Shown here: positions 25,742 to 35,180 of the stretch, in pieces
Position numbering within the stretch: position 1 is the first letter of the stretch
Layout of the letters: every line of letters starts with the position of its first letter
From: Burkholderia ubonensis
Lineage (GTDB): Bacteria; Pseudomonadota; Gammaproteobacteria; Burkholderiales; Burkholderiaceae
Direction of reading: 5' to 3'
Assembly: GCF_001718695.1 (NCBI RefSeq)
Contig: NZ_CP013420.1
Coordinates: 2,356,001 to 2,420,000 of the forward strand
DNA length: 64,000 bases
The notes under the pieces: model-generated
The model's database searches: none
What the model was told of the DNA's origin: nothing
Seen by the model: the letters and a program-made list of their open reading frames with translations, nothing else
Program-made: the position numbers and the translations under genes

Positions 25742-26518
25742 TCACGCATCGAATGCGCGCACGCGCTCGATCATCTCGGCGCCGAACTGGAGATAGGCCT
25801 GCGCACCGCGCGAGCCGCGGTCGAACACGACGCCCGGCAACCCGTAACTCGGCGCTTCCGCGAGGCGAACGTTGCGCGGAATCACCACGTCGAACACCTT
25901 GTCGCCGAAGTGCGCCTTCAGTTGGTCGGAAACCTGCTGCTGCAGTGTGATGCGCGGATCGAACATCACCCGCAGCAAGCCGATGATCTTCAGGTCGCGG
26001 TTCATATTCGCATGCACCTGCTTGATCGTGTTGACGAGATCCGACAGGCCCTCGAGTGCGAAGTATTCGCACTGCATCGGAATCACGACGCCGTGCGCCG
26101 CGCACAGGCCGTTCAGCGTCAGCAGCGACAGCGTCGGCGGACAATCGATCAGCACGAAGTCGTAATCGTCGGCCACGCGCTCGAGCGCCGCCTTCAACCG
26201 GCGCTCGCGATTGTCGATGCCGATCAGCTCGATTTCGGCGCCGGACAGTTCGCGGTTCGCCGGCAGCACGTCGTACGTCACCGCTTCGGGGCGCACGCGC
26301 GCATCGGCAACCGTGACCCCGTCGACCAGCACCTCGTACACGGTCGACTCGACACCCGCCTTGTCGATCCCGCTACCCATCGTCGCGTTGCCTTGCGGGT
26401 CGAGATCGATCAGCAGGACACGTTGCTCCTGCGCTGCAAGGCTCGCGGCGAGATTGACCGTTGTCGTCGTCTTGCCGACGCCCCCCTTCTGGTTCGCAAC
26501 GCAGAAGATCTTTGCCAT
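25742..26518 (-). CDS. parA: Chromosome partitioning ATPase ParA
   Basis: A 258-residue Walker-type ATPase of the MinD/ParA family. The deviant Walker A motif KGGVGKTTTTVNLA is at residues 11-24, Walker A' is LLIDLDPQGN and Walker B is DFVLIDCPP. There is no N-terminal DNA-binding extension, as usual for chromosomal ParA (type Ib-like length). It forms a nucleoid-bound gradient that moves ParB-parS complexes. It is 51 bp after rsmG on the same strand. Confidence 0.96.
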   Translation of the reverse strand: MAKIFCVANQKGGVGKTTTTVNLAASLAAQEQRVLLIDLDPQGNATMGSGIDKAGVESTVYEVLVDGVTVADARVRPEAVTYDVLPANRELSGAEIELIGIDNRERRLKAALERVADDYDFVLIDCPPTLSLLTLNGLCAAHGVVIPMQCEYFALEGLSDLVNTIKQVHANMNRDLKIIGLLRVMFDPRITLQQQVSDQLKAHFGDKVFDVVIPRNVRLAEAPSYGLPGVVFDRGSRGAQAYLQFGAEMIERVRAFDA

Positions 26519-26569
26519 CGTTGGTGTGTCCTTCTAACTTCAAACAATCGGCGCGCCGACAGCGCGCCG

Positions 26570-27256
26570 TCAATTCGCCTCGTCGACGGCGACTTCGATC
26601 AGATGCCGTTCGGCATCGAGCATCGGCACCGCCAGCCGAATGGTCTGCTTCACGTGGCTGCCGTCGGGCAGCCGTGCAATCTCGTCATCCGGATGCACGC
26701 CCTTCATCGCCCAGATCGATCCGCCACGCGCGACCAGATGTCGAGCAAGTTTAACGAAGTCGGATAGGTCCGCGAAAGCGCGCGATACGATTACGTCGAA
26801 TTTTTCCGGCACTTCGACGCCCGGCTGCAGCGTTTCCACGCGCCCGGTCACGACCGACAGGTTCGCGAGTTTCAGCTCGGCCCGAGTTTGCGTCTGGAAT
26901 GCAGACTTCTTCTGGACGATATCGTTCAGCGTGATCTGCCAGTCCGGCAGCACGATCGCCAGCACGATGCCCGGCAGCCCGCCGCCCGACCCGACGTCGA
27001 GCACGCGCGCCGACGCGCGGCCACGCAGATGAGGAACGATCGAAAGCGAATCGAGGATGTGCTGAATCAGCATCTGCTGCGGATCGCGAATCGCGGTCAG
27101 GTTGTAGACCGCGTTCCACTTCCCGAGCAGTGCGACATAGTCGAGCAGCTGATTCCGCTGCGCATCCGTCAGCGCGACGTCGAGTGCATGCGCACCCTCG
27201 ACGAGCATTCTCTCCAGGCCATCCCGATTGAGCGCCGGCGCGCGACGCGCCGTCAT
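26570..27256 (-). CDS. rsmG: 16S rRNA (guanine-527-N7)-methyltransferase RsmG
   Basis: A 228-residue class I SAM methyltransferase (GidB). The SAM motif is [19 protein letters not shown], followed by [12 protein letters not shown] and the conserved SRAFADL. The start codon overlaps the mnmG stop in an ATGA junction (27253-27256), so translation is coupled. Loss of RsmG causes low-level streptomycin resistance in other bacteria. Confidence 0.96.
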   Translation of the reverse strand: MTARRAPALNRDGLERMLVEGAHALDVALTDAQRNQLLDYVALLGKWNAVYNLTAIRDPQQMLIQHILDSLSIVPHLRGRASARVLDVGSGGGLPGIVLAIVLPDWQITLNDIVQKKSAFQTQTRAELKLANLSVVTGRVETLQPGVEVPEKFDVIVSRAFADLSDFVKLARHLVARGGSIWAMKGVHPDDEIARLPDGSHVKQTIRLAVPMLDAERHLIEVAVDEAN

Positions 27257-29229
27257 TGCTGCGTCGGGACGCTGCCGTCCCCCTGCTCCACTGCCTCGGC
27301 GGCATTGGCATTGCCGTTGCGGCGACCCAGGCCGCGGCGCTTCAGGTGCACCATCAGCAGCGAGATCGCCGCCGGCGTGACGCCCGAAATGCGCGACGCC
27401 TGGCCGATCGTTTCCGGCCGGAACTGATTCAGCTTCTGACTCACTTCGAACGACAGGCCACGCACTTCGCGGTAGTCGATGCCTTCCGGCAAGCGGGTGT
27501 TTTCGTTCGCGTCGTTGCGCTCGATCTCGTTCGCCTGACGCTCGATATAGCCCTGATATTTGATGCCGATCTCGACCTGCTCCTTGATCTGCTCGAGCAG
27601 CACCGGATCGTCGGCCAGCGGTTCCGCCGGACCGCATTCGCCACCCTTCAGGCTGCACACGCCGTCGTAACTGATGCCCGGGCGGCGCAGCAGTTCGGCG
27701 AGGCTGTATTCGTGGTCGATTGCCTTGCCGAGCAACGCCGTGGCTTCGTCGGCCGGCAGCGTCTTCGGCGTGACCCACGTCGACTTCAGGCGCTCGGTTT
27801 CACGTGAAACAGCGTCGCGCTTCCGGCAGAACGCATCCCAGCGAACGTCGTCCACCAGGCCCAGTTCGCGGCCGATCTCGGTCAGGCGCATGTCCGCATT
27901 GTCTTCACGCAGGCTCAGGCGGTATTCGGCCCGGCTCGTGAACATCCGGTACGGCTCGGCGACGCCGCGCGTCACCAGATCATCGACCAGCACGCCCAGA
28001 TACGCCTGGTCGCGACGCGGGCACCATGCGTCCTTCTCCTGCACGTACAGGCCCGCGTTGACGCCGGCCAGCAGCCCTTGAGCCGCCGCTTCCTCGTAGC
28101 CCGTCGTCCCGTTGATCTGGCCCGCAAAGAACAACCCGTTGATCGCCTTGGTTTCAAGCGATGCCTTCAGTGCGCGCGGATCGAAGTAGTCATACTCGAT
28201 CGCGTAGCCCGGGCGCAGGATGTGGGCCTGTTCGAGGCCGCGCATCGAGTGCACGAGCTCGAGCTGGACGTCGAACGGCAGGCTCGTCGAAATCCCGTTC
28301 GGATAGAACTCGTTGGTGGTCAGCCCTTCCGGCTCCAGGAAGATCTGATGCGATTCCTTGGACGCGAAACGGTGGATCTTGTCCTCGATCGACGGGCAGT
28401 AGCGCGGCCCGACGCCTTCGATCACGCCTGTATACATCGGCGAGCGATCGAGACCGCCGCGGATGATGTCGTGCGTGCGCTCGTTCGTGTGCGTGACCCA
28501 GCACGGCAGCTGCTGCGGATGCTGCTCCGCTCGCCCCAGGAACGAGAACACCGGAATCGGGTCCAGATCACCGGGCTGCTCTTCCAGCTTCGAAAAGTCG
28601 ATCGTGCGGCCGTCGATGCGTGGCGGCGTACCGGTCTTCAGCCGCCCTTGGGGCAGCTTCAGTTCCTTCAGGCGCGACGACAGCGTCACGGCCGCCGGAT
28701 CGCCGGCGCGGCCGCCCGTGTAGTTGTTCAGGCCGACGTGGATCTTGCCGTCGAGGAAGGTCCCGGCGGTCAGCACCACCGCGCGGGCGCGGAAACGGAT
28801 GCCGATCTGCGTCACGGCCCCCACCACACGGTCCCCTTCGACCATCAGGTCGTCGACCGCCTGCTGGAACAGCCACAGATTGGGCTGATTCTCGAGGCGG
28901 TGACGAATCGCGGCCTTGTACAGGATGCGGTCGGCCTGGGCGCGCGTCGCACGCACGGCCGGCCCTTTCGACGAATTGAGGATCCGGAACTGGATGCCGC
29001 TCTCGTCCGTCGCGGCAGCCATGGCGCCGCCCAGCGCGTCGACTTCCTTGACCAGATGCCCCTTGCCGATGCCGCCGATCGACGGATTGCAGCTCATCTG
29101 CCCAAGCGTTTCGATGTTGTGCGTCAGCAGCAGCGTCTTCACGCCCATACGGGCGGACGCGAGCGCGGCTTCCGTGCCGGCATGACCGCCACCGACGACG
29201 ATGACGTCAAATTCTGTGGGAAAAAGCAT
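27253..29229 (-). CDS. mnmG: tRNA uridine-5-carboxymethylaminomethyl modification enzyme MnmG (GidA)
   Basis: The 658-residue FAD protein works with MnmE to modify U34 of certain tRNAs. The dinucleotide-binding motif [17 protein letters not shown] starts at residue 13. Further signatures are [22 protein letters not shown] and, later, [21 protein letters not shown]. The C-terminal helical domain contacts MnmE and tRNA. A parS site lies within the coding sequence (codons for SRETE, about residues 473-478). Confidence 0.97.
   Translation of the reverse strand: MLFPTEFDVIVVGGGHAGTEAALASARMGVKTLLLTHNIETLGQMSCNPSIGGIGKGHLVKEVDALGGAMAAATDESGIQFRILNSSKGPAVRATRAQADRILYKAAIRHRLENQPNLWLFQQAVDDLMVEGDRVVGAVTQIGIRFRARAVVLTAGTFLDGKIHVGLNNYTGGRAGDPAAVTLSSRLKELKLPQGRLKTGTPPRIDGRTIDFSKLEEQPGDLDPIPVFSFLGRAEQHPQQLPCWVTHTNERTHDIIRGGLDRSPMYTGVIEGVGPRYCPSIEDKIHRFASKESHQIFLEPEGLTTNEFYPNGISTSLPFDVQLELVHSMRGLEQAHILRPGYAIEYDYFDPRALKASLETKAINGLFFAGQINGTTGYEEAAAQGLLAGVNAGLYVQEKDAWCPRRDQAYLGVLVDDLVTRGVAEPYRMFTSRAEYRLSLREDNADMRLTEIGRELGLVDDVRWDAFCRKRDAVSRETERLKSTWVTPKTLPADEATALLGKAIDHEYSLAELLRRPGISYDGVCSLKGGECGPAEPLADDPVLLEQIKEQVEIGIKYQGYIERQANEIERNDANENTRLPEGIDYREVRGLSFEVSQKLNQFRPETIGQASRISGVTPAAISLLMVHLKRRGLGRRNGNANAAEAVEQGDGSVPTQQ
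27796..27811. promoter_or_regulatory. parS site inside mnmG
   Basis: GGTTTCACGTGAAACA contains the full GTTTCACGTGAAAC palindrome (27797-27810) and differs from the Burkholderia chromosome-1 parS only in the first base. It would load ParB and is embedded in conserved coding sequence. Confidence 0.85.
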
Positions 29230-29285
29230 GGTGGATTCCGCACGCAGGACTGCGCACGAACCTATCTGAGAAATGTATGGGCCGA

Positions 29286-29291
29286 ATTATA
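29286..29291 (-). promoter_or_regulatory. Probable -10 element of mnmG
   Basis: A perfect TATAAT on the minus strand lies 57 bp before the mnmG ATG. The -35 region (CTTCGG at 17 bp) is a poor match, so an activator or extended contact may be needed. Confidence 0.45.
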
Positions 29292-29491
29292 GCGGGTTCG
29301 CTTTTCACCCGAAGGCCGTCCGAATGGTAGGGTCCGTTCATTTCGTCGCTTTTCCGCTGGTCGATCGGCGAATCTGTGCCGTCCGGCCGTGTTCCGCATG
29401 CCGCAGGCACAGAATTTCGGGCCGTTTGCTTGGCACTTATCCCAACGCTGTGGCCGTCGAGTCTTGCGTCCCGACTCAAACAAAAGCGGCC

Positions 29492-29507
29492 TGTTTCACG
29501 TGAAACA
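29492..29507. promoter_or_regulatory. parS centromere site
   Basis: A perfect 16-bp palindrome TGTTTCACGTGAAACA lies in the 307-bp noncoding gap between mnmG and livF. It is identical to the consensus parS of Burkholderia chromosome 1 and lies 3 kb from parAB. Confidence 0.95.
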
Positions 29508-29536
29508 CGCCGCCCGCTTTCCGCCGAACCCACCGT

Positions 29537-30292
29537 TCAAGCCGTCTTCTTTGCCAACCCGAGGTACGTTTCGATCACACGCGGATTCTGTGCAAGTTCA
29601 GCCGCCGGCCCTTCCAACGCGAACTCGCCGGTCTCGAGCACATAGCCGTAGTCGGAAATCTGCAGCGCCGCCCGCGCGTTCTGCTCGATCAGCAGCGTCG
29701 CGACACCGGTGCCGCGCAGCGCGCTGATGATATGAAAGATCTCCTTCACGATCAGCGGGGCGAGTCCGAGGCTCGGCTCGTCGAGCATCAGCAGATCGGG
29801 CTTGCCCATCAGCGCCCGCCCCACTGCGAGCATCTGCCGCTCGCCGCCGGACAGCGTGCCGGCCGCCTGATTACGCCGCTCCTTCAGGCGAGGAAACAGC
29901 GCGAACACATGATCGAGCTGGTCGAGGAAGCTCGTTTCGCCTGCCTGCTTGCGCCGGTATGCGCCGAGCACGAGGTTGTCTTCGACCGACATCGTGCCGA
30001 ACAGCTCGCGCTTTTCCGGCACGAGGCACATGCCGCGCGCCACCCGCTGCTCGACCGGCAGCGCGCCGACGTCGGTGCCGCGATAAACGACTGCGCCCGA
30101 CGCTTGGCCGGTGACCGGCAACGCGCCCATGATCGCGTTCAGCAGCGTCGATTTGCCGGCCCCATTGGGCCCGATCACGCTGACGATCTGCCCCGCGCCG
30201 ACCTTGATCGCCGCGCCGTGCAGCGCCTCCACCTTGCCGTACCGGACCGAGAGCCCGTGCACGTCGAGAATCGGCATCGTGTCCGCCATCAT
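29537..30292 (-). CDS. livF: HAAT-family ABC transporter ATP-binding protein (LivF-type), cluster 1
   Basis: A 251-residue ATPase. Walker A is [14 protein letters not shown], the signature is LSGGERQMLAVGRAL and Walker B is LLMLDEPSLGLAP. The pattern matches LivF of branched-chain amino acid importers. The start overlaps the stop of the LivM-LivG fusion (ATGA at 30289-30292). It is the last gene of a four-gene operon. Confidence 0.93.
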   Translation of the reverse strand: MMADTMPILDVHGLSVRYGKVEALHGAAIKVGAGQIVSVIGPNGAGKSTLLNAIMGALPVTGQASGAVVYRGTDVGALPVEQRVARGMCLVPEKRELFGTMSVEDNLVLGAYRRKQAGETSFLDQLDHVFALFPRLKERRNQAAGTLSGGERQMLAVGRALMGKPDLLMLDEPSLGLAPLIVKEIFHIISALRGTGVATLLIEQNARAALQISDYGYVLETGEFALEGPAAELAQNPRVIETYLGLAKKTA

Positions 30293-32073
30293 TCCACCCC
30301 GCCCAGGTACGCTTCGAGCACCGCCGGATCCTGCTGCACCTCCTGCGGCAGCCCTTCCGCGATCCGCGTGCCGAACTCCATCACCACCAGCCGATCGGTG
30401 AGATTCATCACGAAGTCCATGTCGTGCTCGACGAGCAGCACGCTCATCCCTTCCGATTTCAGCCGCCGCAACAGATCCGCCAGTTGCTGCTTCTCCTTGT
30501 AGCGCAGCCCGGCGGCCGGCTCGTCGAGCAGCAGCAGCGTCGGGTCGCAGCACAGCGCGCGGGCAATTTCGAGTATCCGCTGCTGGCCGAGCGCAAGGCT
30601 CCCCGCTTCGTCGTACATATGGGTTTCTAGCCCGACCCGGCGGATCTGGCGCGCCGCTTCGGCCAGCAACCGCGCCTCCTCGCGGGCATTGAGCCGCGCG
30701 ACGCTGCGCCAGACGCCGGTCGTACCGCGCAGATGCGCGCCGAGCGCGACGTTCTCGAGCACGGTCATCCCCGGCAGCAGCTTCACGTGCTGGAACGTGC
30801 GGCCGATGCCGCGGCGGACGATCTCGCGCGACGTCAGGCCGTCGATCCGCTCGCCGCGGAACGTGATCGCGCCGCCGGTCGGCCGCAGCACGCCCGTCAC
30901 GAGATTGAACGTCGTCGACTTGCCGGCGCCGTTCGGGCCGATCAGGCCGATGATCTGCCCCGCGTTGACCTCGAAGCTGACGTCGTTGACGGCCACCAGC
31001 CCGCCGAACTGCTTGCGCGCGTTGTCGACGACCAGCAGCGCTTCGCCCGTCGCCGGCCTGGTGCGCTGCGGCAAAGAATCGGCGTCGTGCGGCACGCGCG
31101 CGCGCGTTCCACGTGGAAACAGCCTCGCGACGAACGGCCACACGCCTTGCCGCGCGTACTGCAGCAGCAGCACCATCAGCACGCCGAACACGATGATCTC
31201 GAAGTTGCCTTCCGAACCGAGCAGCTTCGGCAGCAGCGTCTGCAGGTAGTCCTGCAGCACGGTGAGGATCGCCGCGCCGAGCACCGCGCCCCACACATGT
31301 GCGACGCCGCCGACCACCGCCATGAACAGGAATTCGATCCCGTGGTTCAAGCCGAACGGCGTCGGGTTCACCGCGCGCTGCAGGTGCGCGTACAGGAAGC
31401 CGGAAACCGCCGCGAGCACCGCCGCGTAGACGAAGATCACGACCCGCATCCATGCGGTGTTCACGCCCATCGCCTCGGCCATCACGCCGCCGCCGCGCAG
31501 CGCGCGGATCGCGCGGCCCGGCCGGCTGTTCAGCAGGTTCTGCACCGACACGATCGCCGCGAGCACGACCGCCCAGATCAGGAAATACAGGCTGCGTCCG
31601 CTGTCCAGCACGACGCCGAACAGGTGCAGCGCCGGAATGCCGTTGATCCCGTCGTACTTGCCGAGCAGCTCGAGGTTGCCGAACAGGTAGAACAGCGCGA
31701 GGCCCCAGGCGATCGTGCCGAGCGGCAGGAAATGCCCGGACAGCCGCATCGTCACCGCACCCAGCACGAGCGCGACGAGCGCCGTCAGCACGACGCCGGC
31801 GATCAGCCCGAGCCATGGCGACACGCCGTAGCGCGTCGTCAGGTACGCGGTCGCGTACGCGCCGATGCCGACGAAGGCCGCCTGCCCGAAGCTCGTCATC
31901 CCGCCGACGCCCGTCAGCAGCACGAGCCCGATCGCGACGATCGCGTACAGGCCGATGTAGTTCAGCAGCGTGATCCAGTATTCGGGCACCCGCAGCACGC
32001 CGGGCAGCACCGGCAGCGCGAACAGCACCACGAGAAACAGCCAGAACGTCTTGTTGCGCACGATCTTCTTCAT
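30289..32073 (-). CDS. LivM-LivG fusion: HAAT permease plus ATP-binding protein
   Basis: One 594-residue polypeptide. Residues 1 to about 310 are the LivM-type membrane permease (eight or more helices, [19 protein letters not shown] is the family motif). After a polar linker, residues 345-594 form a complete LivG-type ATPase with Walker [15 protein letters not shown], signature [15 protein letters not shown] and Walker [12 protein letters not shown]. In most operons these are separate genes. It lies between livH (4 bp upstream) and livF (overlap). Confidence 0.92.
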   Translation of the reverse strand: MKKIVRNKTFWLFLVVLFALPVLPGVLRVPEYWITLLNYIGLYAIVAIGLVLLTGVGGMTSFGQAAFVGIGAYATAYLTTRYGVSPWLGLIAGVVLTALVALVLGAVTMRLSGHFLPLGTIAWGLALFYLFGNLELLGKYDGINGIPALHLFGVVLDSGRSLYFLIWAVVLAAIVSVQNLLNSRPGRAIRALRGGGVMAEAMGVNTAWMRVVIFVYAAVLAAVSGFLYAHLQRAVNPTPFGLNHGIEFLFMAVVGGVAHVWGAVLGAAILTVLQDYLQTLLPKLLGSEGNFEIIVFGVLMVLLLQYARQGVWPFVARLFPRGTRARVPHDADSLPQRTRPATGEALLVVDNARKQFGGLVAVNDVSFEVNAGQIIGLIGPNGAGKSTTFNLVTGVLRPTGGAITFRGERIDGLTSREIVRRGIGRTFQHVKLLPGMTVLENVALGAHLRGTTGVWRSVARLNAREEARLLAEAARQIRRVGLETHMYDEAGSLALGQQRILEIARALCCDPTLLLLDEPAAGLRYKEKQQLADLLRRLKSEGMSVLLVEHDMDFVMNLTDRLVVMEFGTRIAEGLPQEVQQDPAVLEAYLGGVE

Positions 32074-32077
32074 CGCG

Positions 32078-33133
32078 TCACTCCTCGTCCTCTTCCGCGT
32101 GCGGCGTCGCGAAGCTGCGCCACAGCAGCACCGGAATGATCAGCGTGAACACGATCACCTCCTTGTACGCACTCGCCCAGAACGACGAATACGATTCGAG
32201 CACGCCGACGAGCAGCGAGCCGGCCGCCGCGAGCGGATAGCTGACGAGCCCGCCGATGATCGCGCCGACGAAGCCCTTCAGGCCGATCAGGAAGCCGGAG
32301 TCGTAGTAGATCGTCGTCAACGGCCCGACGAGGATGCCCGACAGCACGCCGAGCCCCGCCGCGAGCGTGAAGGCGAGCCGCCCCGCTTCCGTCGTGCCGA
32401 TGCCGACGAGCCGCGCGCCGAGCCGGTTCACCGACGTCGCGCGCAGCGCCTTGCCGGCGATCGTGCGGCCGAAGTACACGTAGAGCGCCGCGATCAGCAC
32501 CAGCGCCGTGACCACCACCAGCACGCTCTGCAGCGAGATCGTCAGGCTGCCGACCGACAGCGACGCATCGGAGAACGCGCTGGTCCGCGAGCCCTCCGCG
32601 CCGAACATCACGAGCCCGAGGCCCACCATCGCGAAATGGAGCGCGACCGACACGATCAGCAGCAGCAGCGTCGTCGCCTCGGCCACCGGCTGGTAGACGA
32701 GCCGGTAGACGAACGGCCCCATCGGCACCACGATCGCGAGCGTCAGCGCGATCTGCGCGAGCATCGGCAGCGGCTGCGCGGCATAGCTGCGCGTGAGCGC
32801 GAACACCGCGAGCGGCAGCAGCACGTAGCGGCTGCCGAGCGTCGTCAGCGTGCGGCCGAGCTGATGACGACGCGCGCGATGCCGGATCAGGCCGCCGACT
32901 TCGAGCACGAAGCACGCGATGCCCATCACGAACAGCAGCCAGCAGGTGGCGGGAAACTTCTGCGCCTGCAACGCGGCAAGCGTCAGCGCGCCGTAGGCGA
33001 CGAACTCGCCCTGGGGAATGAAGATCACCCGCGTGACGGAAAACACCAGCACGAGCGCCAGCGACAGCAATGCATAGATGGCGCCGGTCGTGATGCCGTC
33101 TTGCGCGAGGATCGCCGCAATCGAGAAATCCAT
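32078..33133 (-). CDS. livH: HAAT-family ABC transporter permease (LivH-type), cluster 1
   Basis: A 351-residue polytopic membrane protein starting [20 protein letters not shown]. Motifs include [28 protein letters not shown] and [24 protein letters not shown], the permease EAA-like loop. It has an insert of about 60 residues after the first helices relative to E. coli LivH (308), including [14 protein letters not shown]. It forms the channel with the LivM half of the following gene. Confidence 0.92.
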   Translation of the reverse strand: MDFSIAAILAQDGITTGAIYALLSLALVLVFSVTRVIFIPQGEFVAYGALTLAALQAQKFPATCWLLFVMGIACFVLEVGGLIRHRARRHQLGRTLTTLGSRYVLLPLAVFALTRSYAAQPLPMLAQIALTLAIVVPMGPFVYRLVYQPVAEATTLLLLIVSVALHFAMVGLGLVMFGAEGSRTSAFSDASLSVGSLTISLQSVLVVVTALVLIAALYVYFGRTIAGKALRATSVNRLGARLVGIGTTEAGRLAFTLAAGLGVLSGILVGPLTTIYYDSGFLIGLKGFVGAIIGGLVSYPLAAAGSLLVGVLESYSSFWASAYKEVIVFTLIIPVLLWRSFATPHAEEDEE

Positions 33134-33235
33134 ACGTTTCGTGTGTCGAGAAGGCTGCGGGGAAACGGCGAGCGCCGGCCGACGGCGCGCGCGGCGTCCC
33201 GCCGCCCGCACGCGCCGTCGTCATTCACGTGGAAC

Positions 33236-34387
33236 TCAGTCGGACTGCAGCTTCCACTTGCCGTCGACGATCTGCACCATCACGCGCGCCCGCGTATCGA
33301 AGCCGTTGTGATCGGCCGGCGTCATGTTGATCACGCCGTGCGACACCGGCAGGTCCTTCACGTTCTCGAGCGCCGCGCGCAGCGCTTCGCGGAACGCCTC
33401 GGTGCCCGGCTGGCCCTTCTTCAGCGCATCGGGAATCGCGCGCTGCAGCAGTTGCCCCGCATCCCACGCATGACCGCCGAACGTCGACACCGATCCCGCG
33501 CCGTACGCCTTCTCGTAAGCCGCCTTGTATGCCTGCGACGGCTTCTTCACCGGGTTCGCATCGGGCAACTGGTCGGTGACGAGCACCGGGCCTGCCGGCA
33601 GGATCTCGCCTTCGCAGTCCTTGCCGCACACGCGCAGGAAGTCGTTGTTCGCGACGCCGTGGGTCTGGTACACCTTGCCCTTGTAGCCGCGCTCCTTCAG
33701 CGTCTTCGCGGGCAATGCCGCCGGCGTGCCGGAGCCGGCGATCAGCACCGCGTCGGGATTCGCGCTGGCCAGCTTCAGCACCTGCCCCATCACCGATGCG
33801 TCGGTGCGGTTGTAGCGCTCGTTCGACACGATCTTGAGGCCGTTCGCGGCGGCCGCCGCGCTGAACGTGCTGTACCAGCTGTCGCCGTACGCGTCCGCGA
33901 AGCCGATGAAGCCGACCGTCTTCACGCCGTGCTTCGCCATGTAGCCCGCGATCGCGTCGGCCATCAGGCGATCGTTCTGCGGCACCTTGAACATCCACGC
34001 GCGCTTCGCGTCCATCGGCGCGATGATCTGCGCGCTCGCGGCGAGCGAGATCGCCGGGGTCTTGCCCTGCGACACCGGATCGAGCATCGCGAGCGAGTTC
34101 GGCGTGACCGACGAGCCGATGATCGCGTCGACGTGGTCCTCGTCGATCAGCTTGCGCACGTTCTGCACCGCGCGGCTCGTGTCGGACGCGTCGTCGAGCA
34201 CGATGTACTGCACGCTCTTGCCCGCGATTTCCTTCGGCAGCAGCGCGATCGTGTTCTTTTCCGGGATGCCGAGCGATGCGGCCGGCCCGGTGGCCGACAG
34301 CGTGACGCCGATCTTCACCTGCGCCGACGCCGTCGCCGCCGCACACACGAGGCCCGCGGCGAGCACGGTCTCCATCCATCGATTCAT
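33236..34387 (-). CDS. HAAT-family substrate-binding protein, cluster 1
   Basis: A 383-residue exported binding protein. The signal peptide MNRWMETVLAAGLVCAAATASA is followed by QVKIGVTLSATGPAASLGIP. The sequence pattern (SVTPNSLAMLDPVSQGKTPAISLA) resembles binding proteins for aromatic or amide compounds as much as those for Leu/Ile/Val. A GTG two codons upstream has a better spaced GGAG and may be the real start. It leads the operon with livH, livMG fusion and livF. Confidence 0.9.
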   Translation of the reverse strand: MNRWMETVLAAGLVCAAATASAQVKIGVTLSATGPAASLGIPEKNTIALLPKEIAGKSVQYIVLDDASDTSRAVQNVRKLIDEDHVDAIIGSSVTPNSLAMLDPVSQGKTPAISLAASAQIIAPMDAKRAWMFKVPQNDRLMADAIAGYMAKHGVKTVGFIGFADAYGDSWYSTFSAAAAANGLKIVSNERYNRTDASVMGQVLKLASANPDAVLIAGSGTPAALPAKTLKERGYKGKVYQTHGVANNDFLRVCGKDCEGEILPAGPVLVTDQLPDANPVKKPSQAYKAAYEKAYGAGSVSTFGGHAWDAGQLLQRAIPDALKKGQPGTEAFREALRAALENVKDLPVSHGVINMTPADHNGFDTRARVMVQIVDGKWKLQSD

Positions 34388-34707
34388 TTTCACACGTGTC
34401 TCCAAACGCTGCTCGAAAAATCCTCGGGGCGCTCGGGCGGCGCCCGGTCTCGACTCAAACAAGTTAATAATTTAACTATCCCGCATGGCCGCGCCTACGC
34501 TCGTTTTCCCGTGACGCCGCCGGGCAGGCTCGTCGCAGGGAATAACCGGGATAACCAGGTGGAAATCGATCGCGGATCAGACTCTGTCCGCTGTGATGCC
34601 GGCGCAATGCACGGCGTGTGCACCGGCCGCTCATGCGCGCTGCGCTTCTCATCAACCCGCACTCCGCTTTCTGGATTCTGCTTGTAGGAGAACTGCCGAC
34701 TGTATTC

Positions 34708-34723
34708 CCGACCGATTGGTCGG
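34708..34723. promoter_or_regulatory. TetR-type operator candidate CCGACC-GATT-GGTCGG
   Basis: A perfect 6-bp inverted repeat of the CCGACC...GGTCGG class bound by several TetR-family repressors. It lies about 320 bp upstream of the cluster-1 binding-protein gene. No regulator gene is adjacent. Confidence 0.45.
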
Positions 34724-34904
34724 CGAAAGGCGAGTGTAACGGACGCGTCCTGCGTGCGCTAACCGGGTAAGCCCGAAGCGCATGCAGCAATCCATTGTGG
34801 GGAAACGGTGAGAAAGACAGCCGCGCCGAACGCATGAAATGACAGCATGGGCAGCATGCGAAGCCGGCTGCTGCGCGATCGGCGGAAAGAAAGTTGTACG
34901 CGCA

Positions 34905-35018
34905 AATGAAAAAGCGCTGTTGGATTCCGTCCAACAGCGCTTTGGGTCCGGGCACTTTGTGCCTCGATTGTCTCCTCGTTCTCCACCTGCAAAATTCGTT
35001 TCGCGGTGCATCAGAACT
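34905..35018 (-). ncRNA. Candidate small RNA between transporter operons
   Basis: Minus strand: -35 TTGCCG (35054-35049), 17-bp spacer, -10 TAATCT (35031-35026), predicted start near 35018. About 110 nt later comes a very strong terminator, AAAGCGCTGTTGGA / TCCAACAGCGCTTT followed by TTC (34943-34911). The transcript contains GAGGAGA and a GGCACAAAGTGCC hairpin and no good open frame. The terminator could instead end the livM transcript of cluster 2, 240 bp upstream. Confidence 0.45.
34911..34943 (-). terminator. Strong terminator downstream of transporter cluster 2
   Basis: 14-bp perfect stem AAAGCGCTGTTGGA/TCCAACAGCGCTTT with a 5-nt loop and a T-rich end on the minus strand. It ends either the livM transcript or the candidate small RNA. 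Confidence 0.8.
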
Positions 35019-35180
35019 GAGACGAAGATTAAAGGACCTTTCACACTGCGGCAACTTAGCATTTACCCCTATGGTGCATCGCCGCACGAAAATGGGGCAC
35101 CAATCTGCCGCGCAGCGCCTGCCGGAGCGCGCCTCGGCGCAGTCCGGAACCGGTGCCCGATGGTGCTTCGCATCAACGCG

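Larger units (their letters stand above)
34388..35180. other. Noncoding region between the two transporter operons
   Basis: 793 bp with no convincing gene. Contents: an AT-rich dyad GTTAA-TAAT-TTAAC (about 34462-34475) near the cluster-1 promoter region, a CCGACC-GATT-GGTCGG dyad, and a candidate minus-strand small RNA with promoter and terminator. Open frames here have unusual composition (Cys-rich) and no recognisable homology. Confidence 0.5.

Noticed and set aside
31107..31122. GTTCCACGTGGAAAC, a third parS-like site
   Set aside because: It shares the CACGTG core, but both arms depart from TGTTTCACGTGAAACA at several positions.
34652..35062. 136-codon minus-strand open frame between the transporter operons
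   Set aside because: Odd composition with many Cys and Ser, no ribosome site, and it runs through a strong terminator hairpin.
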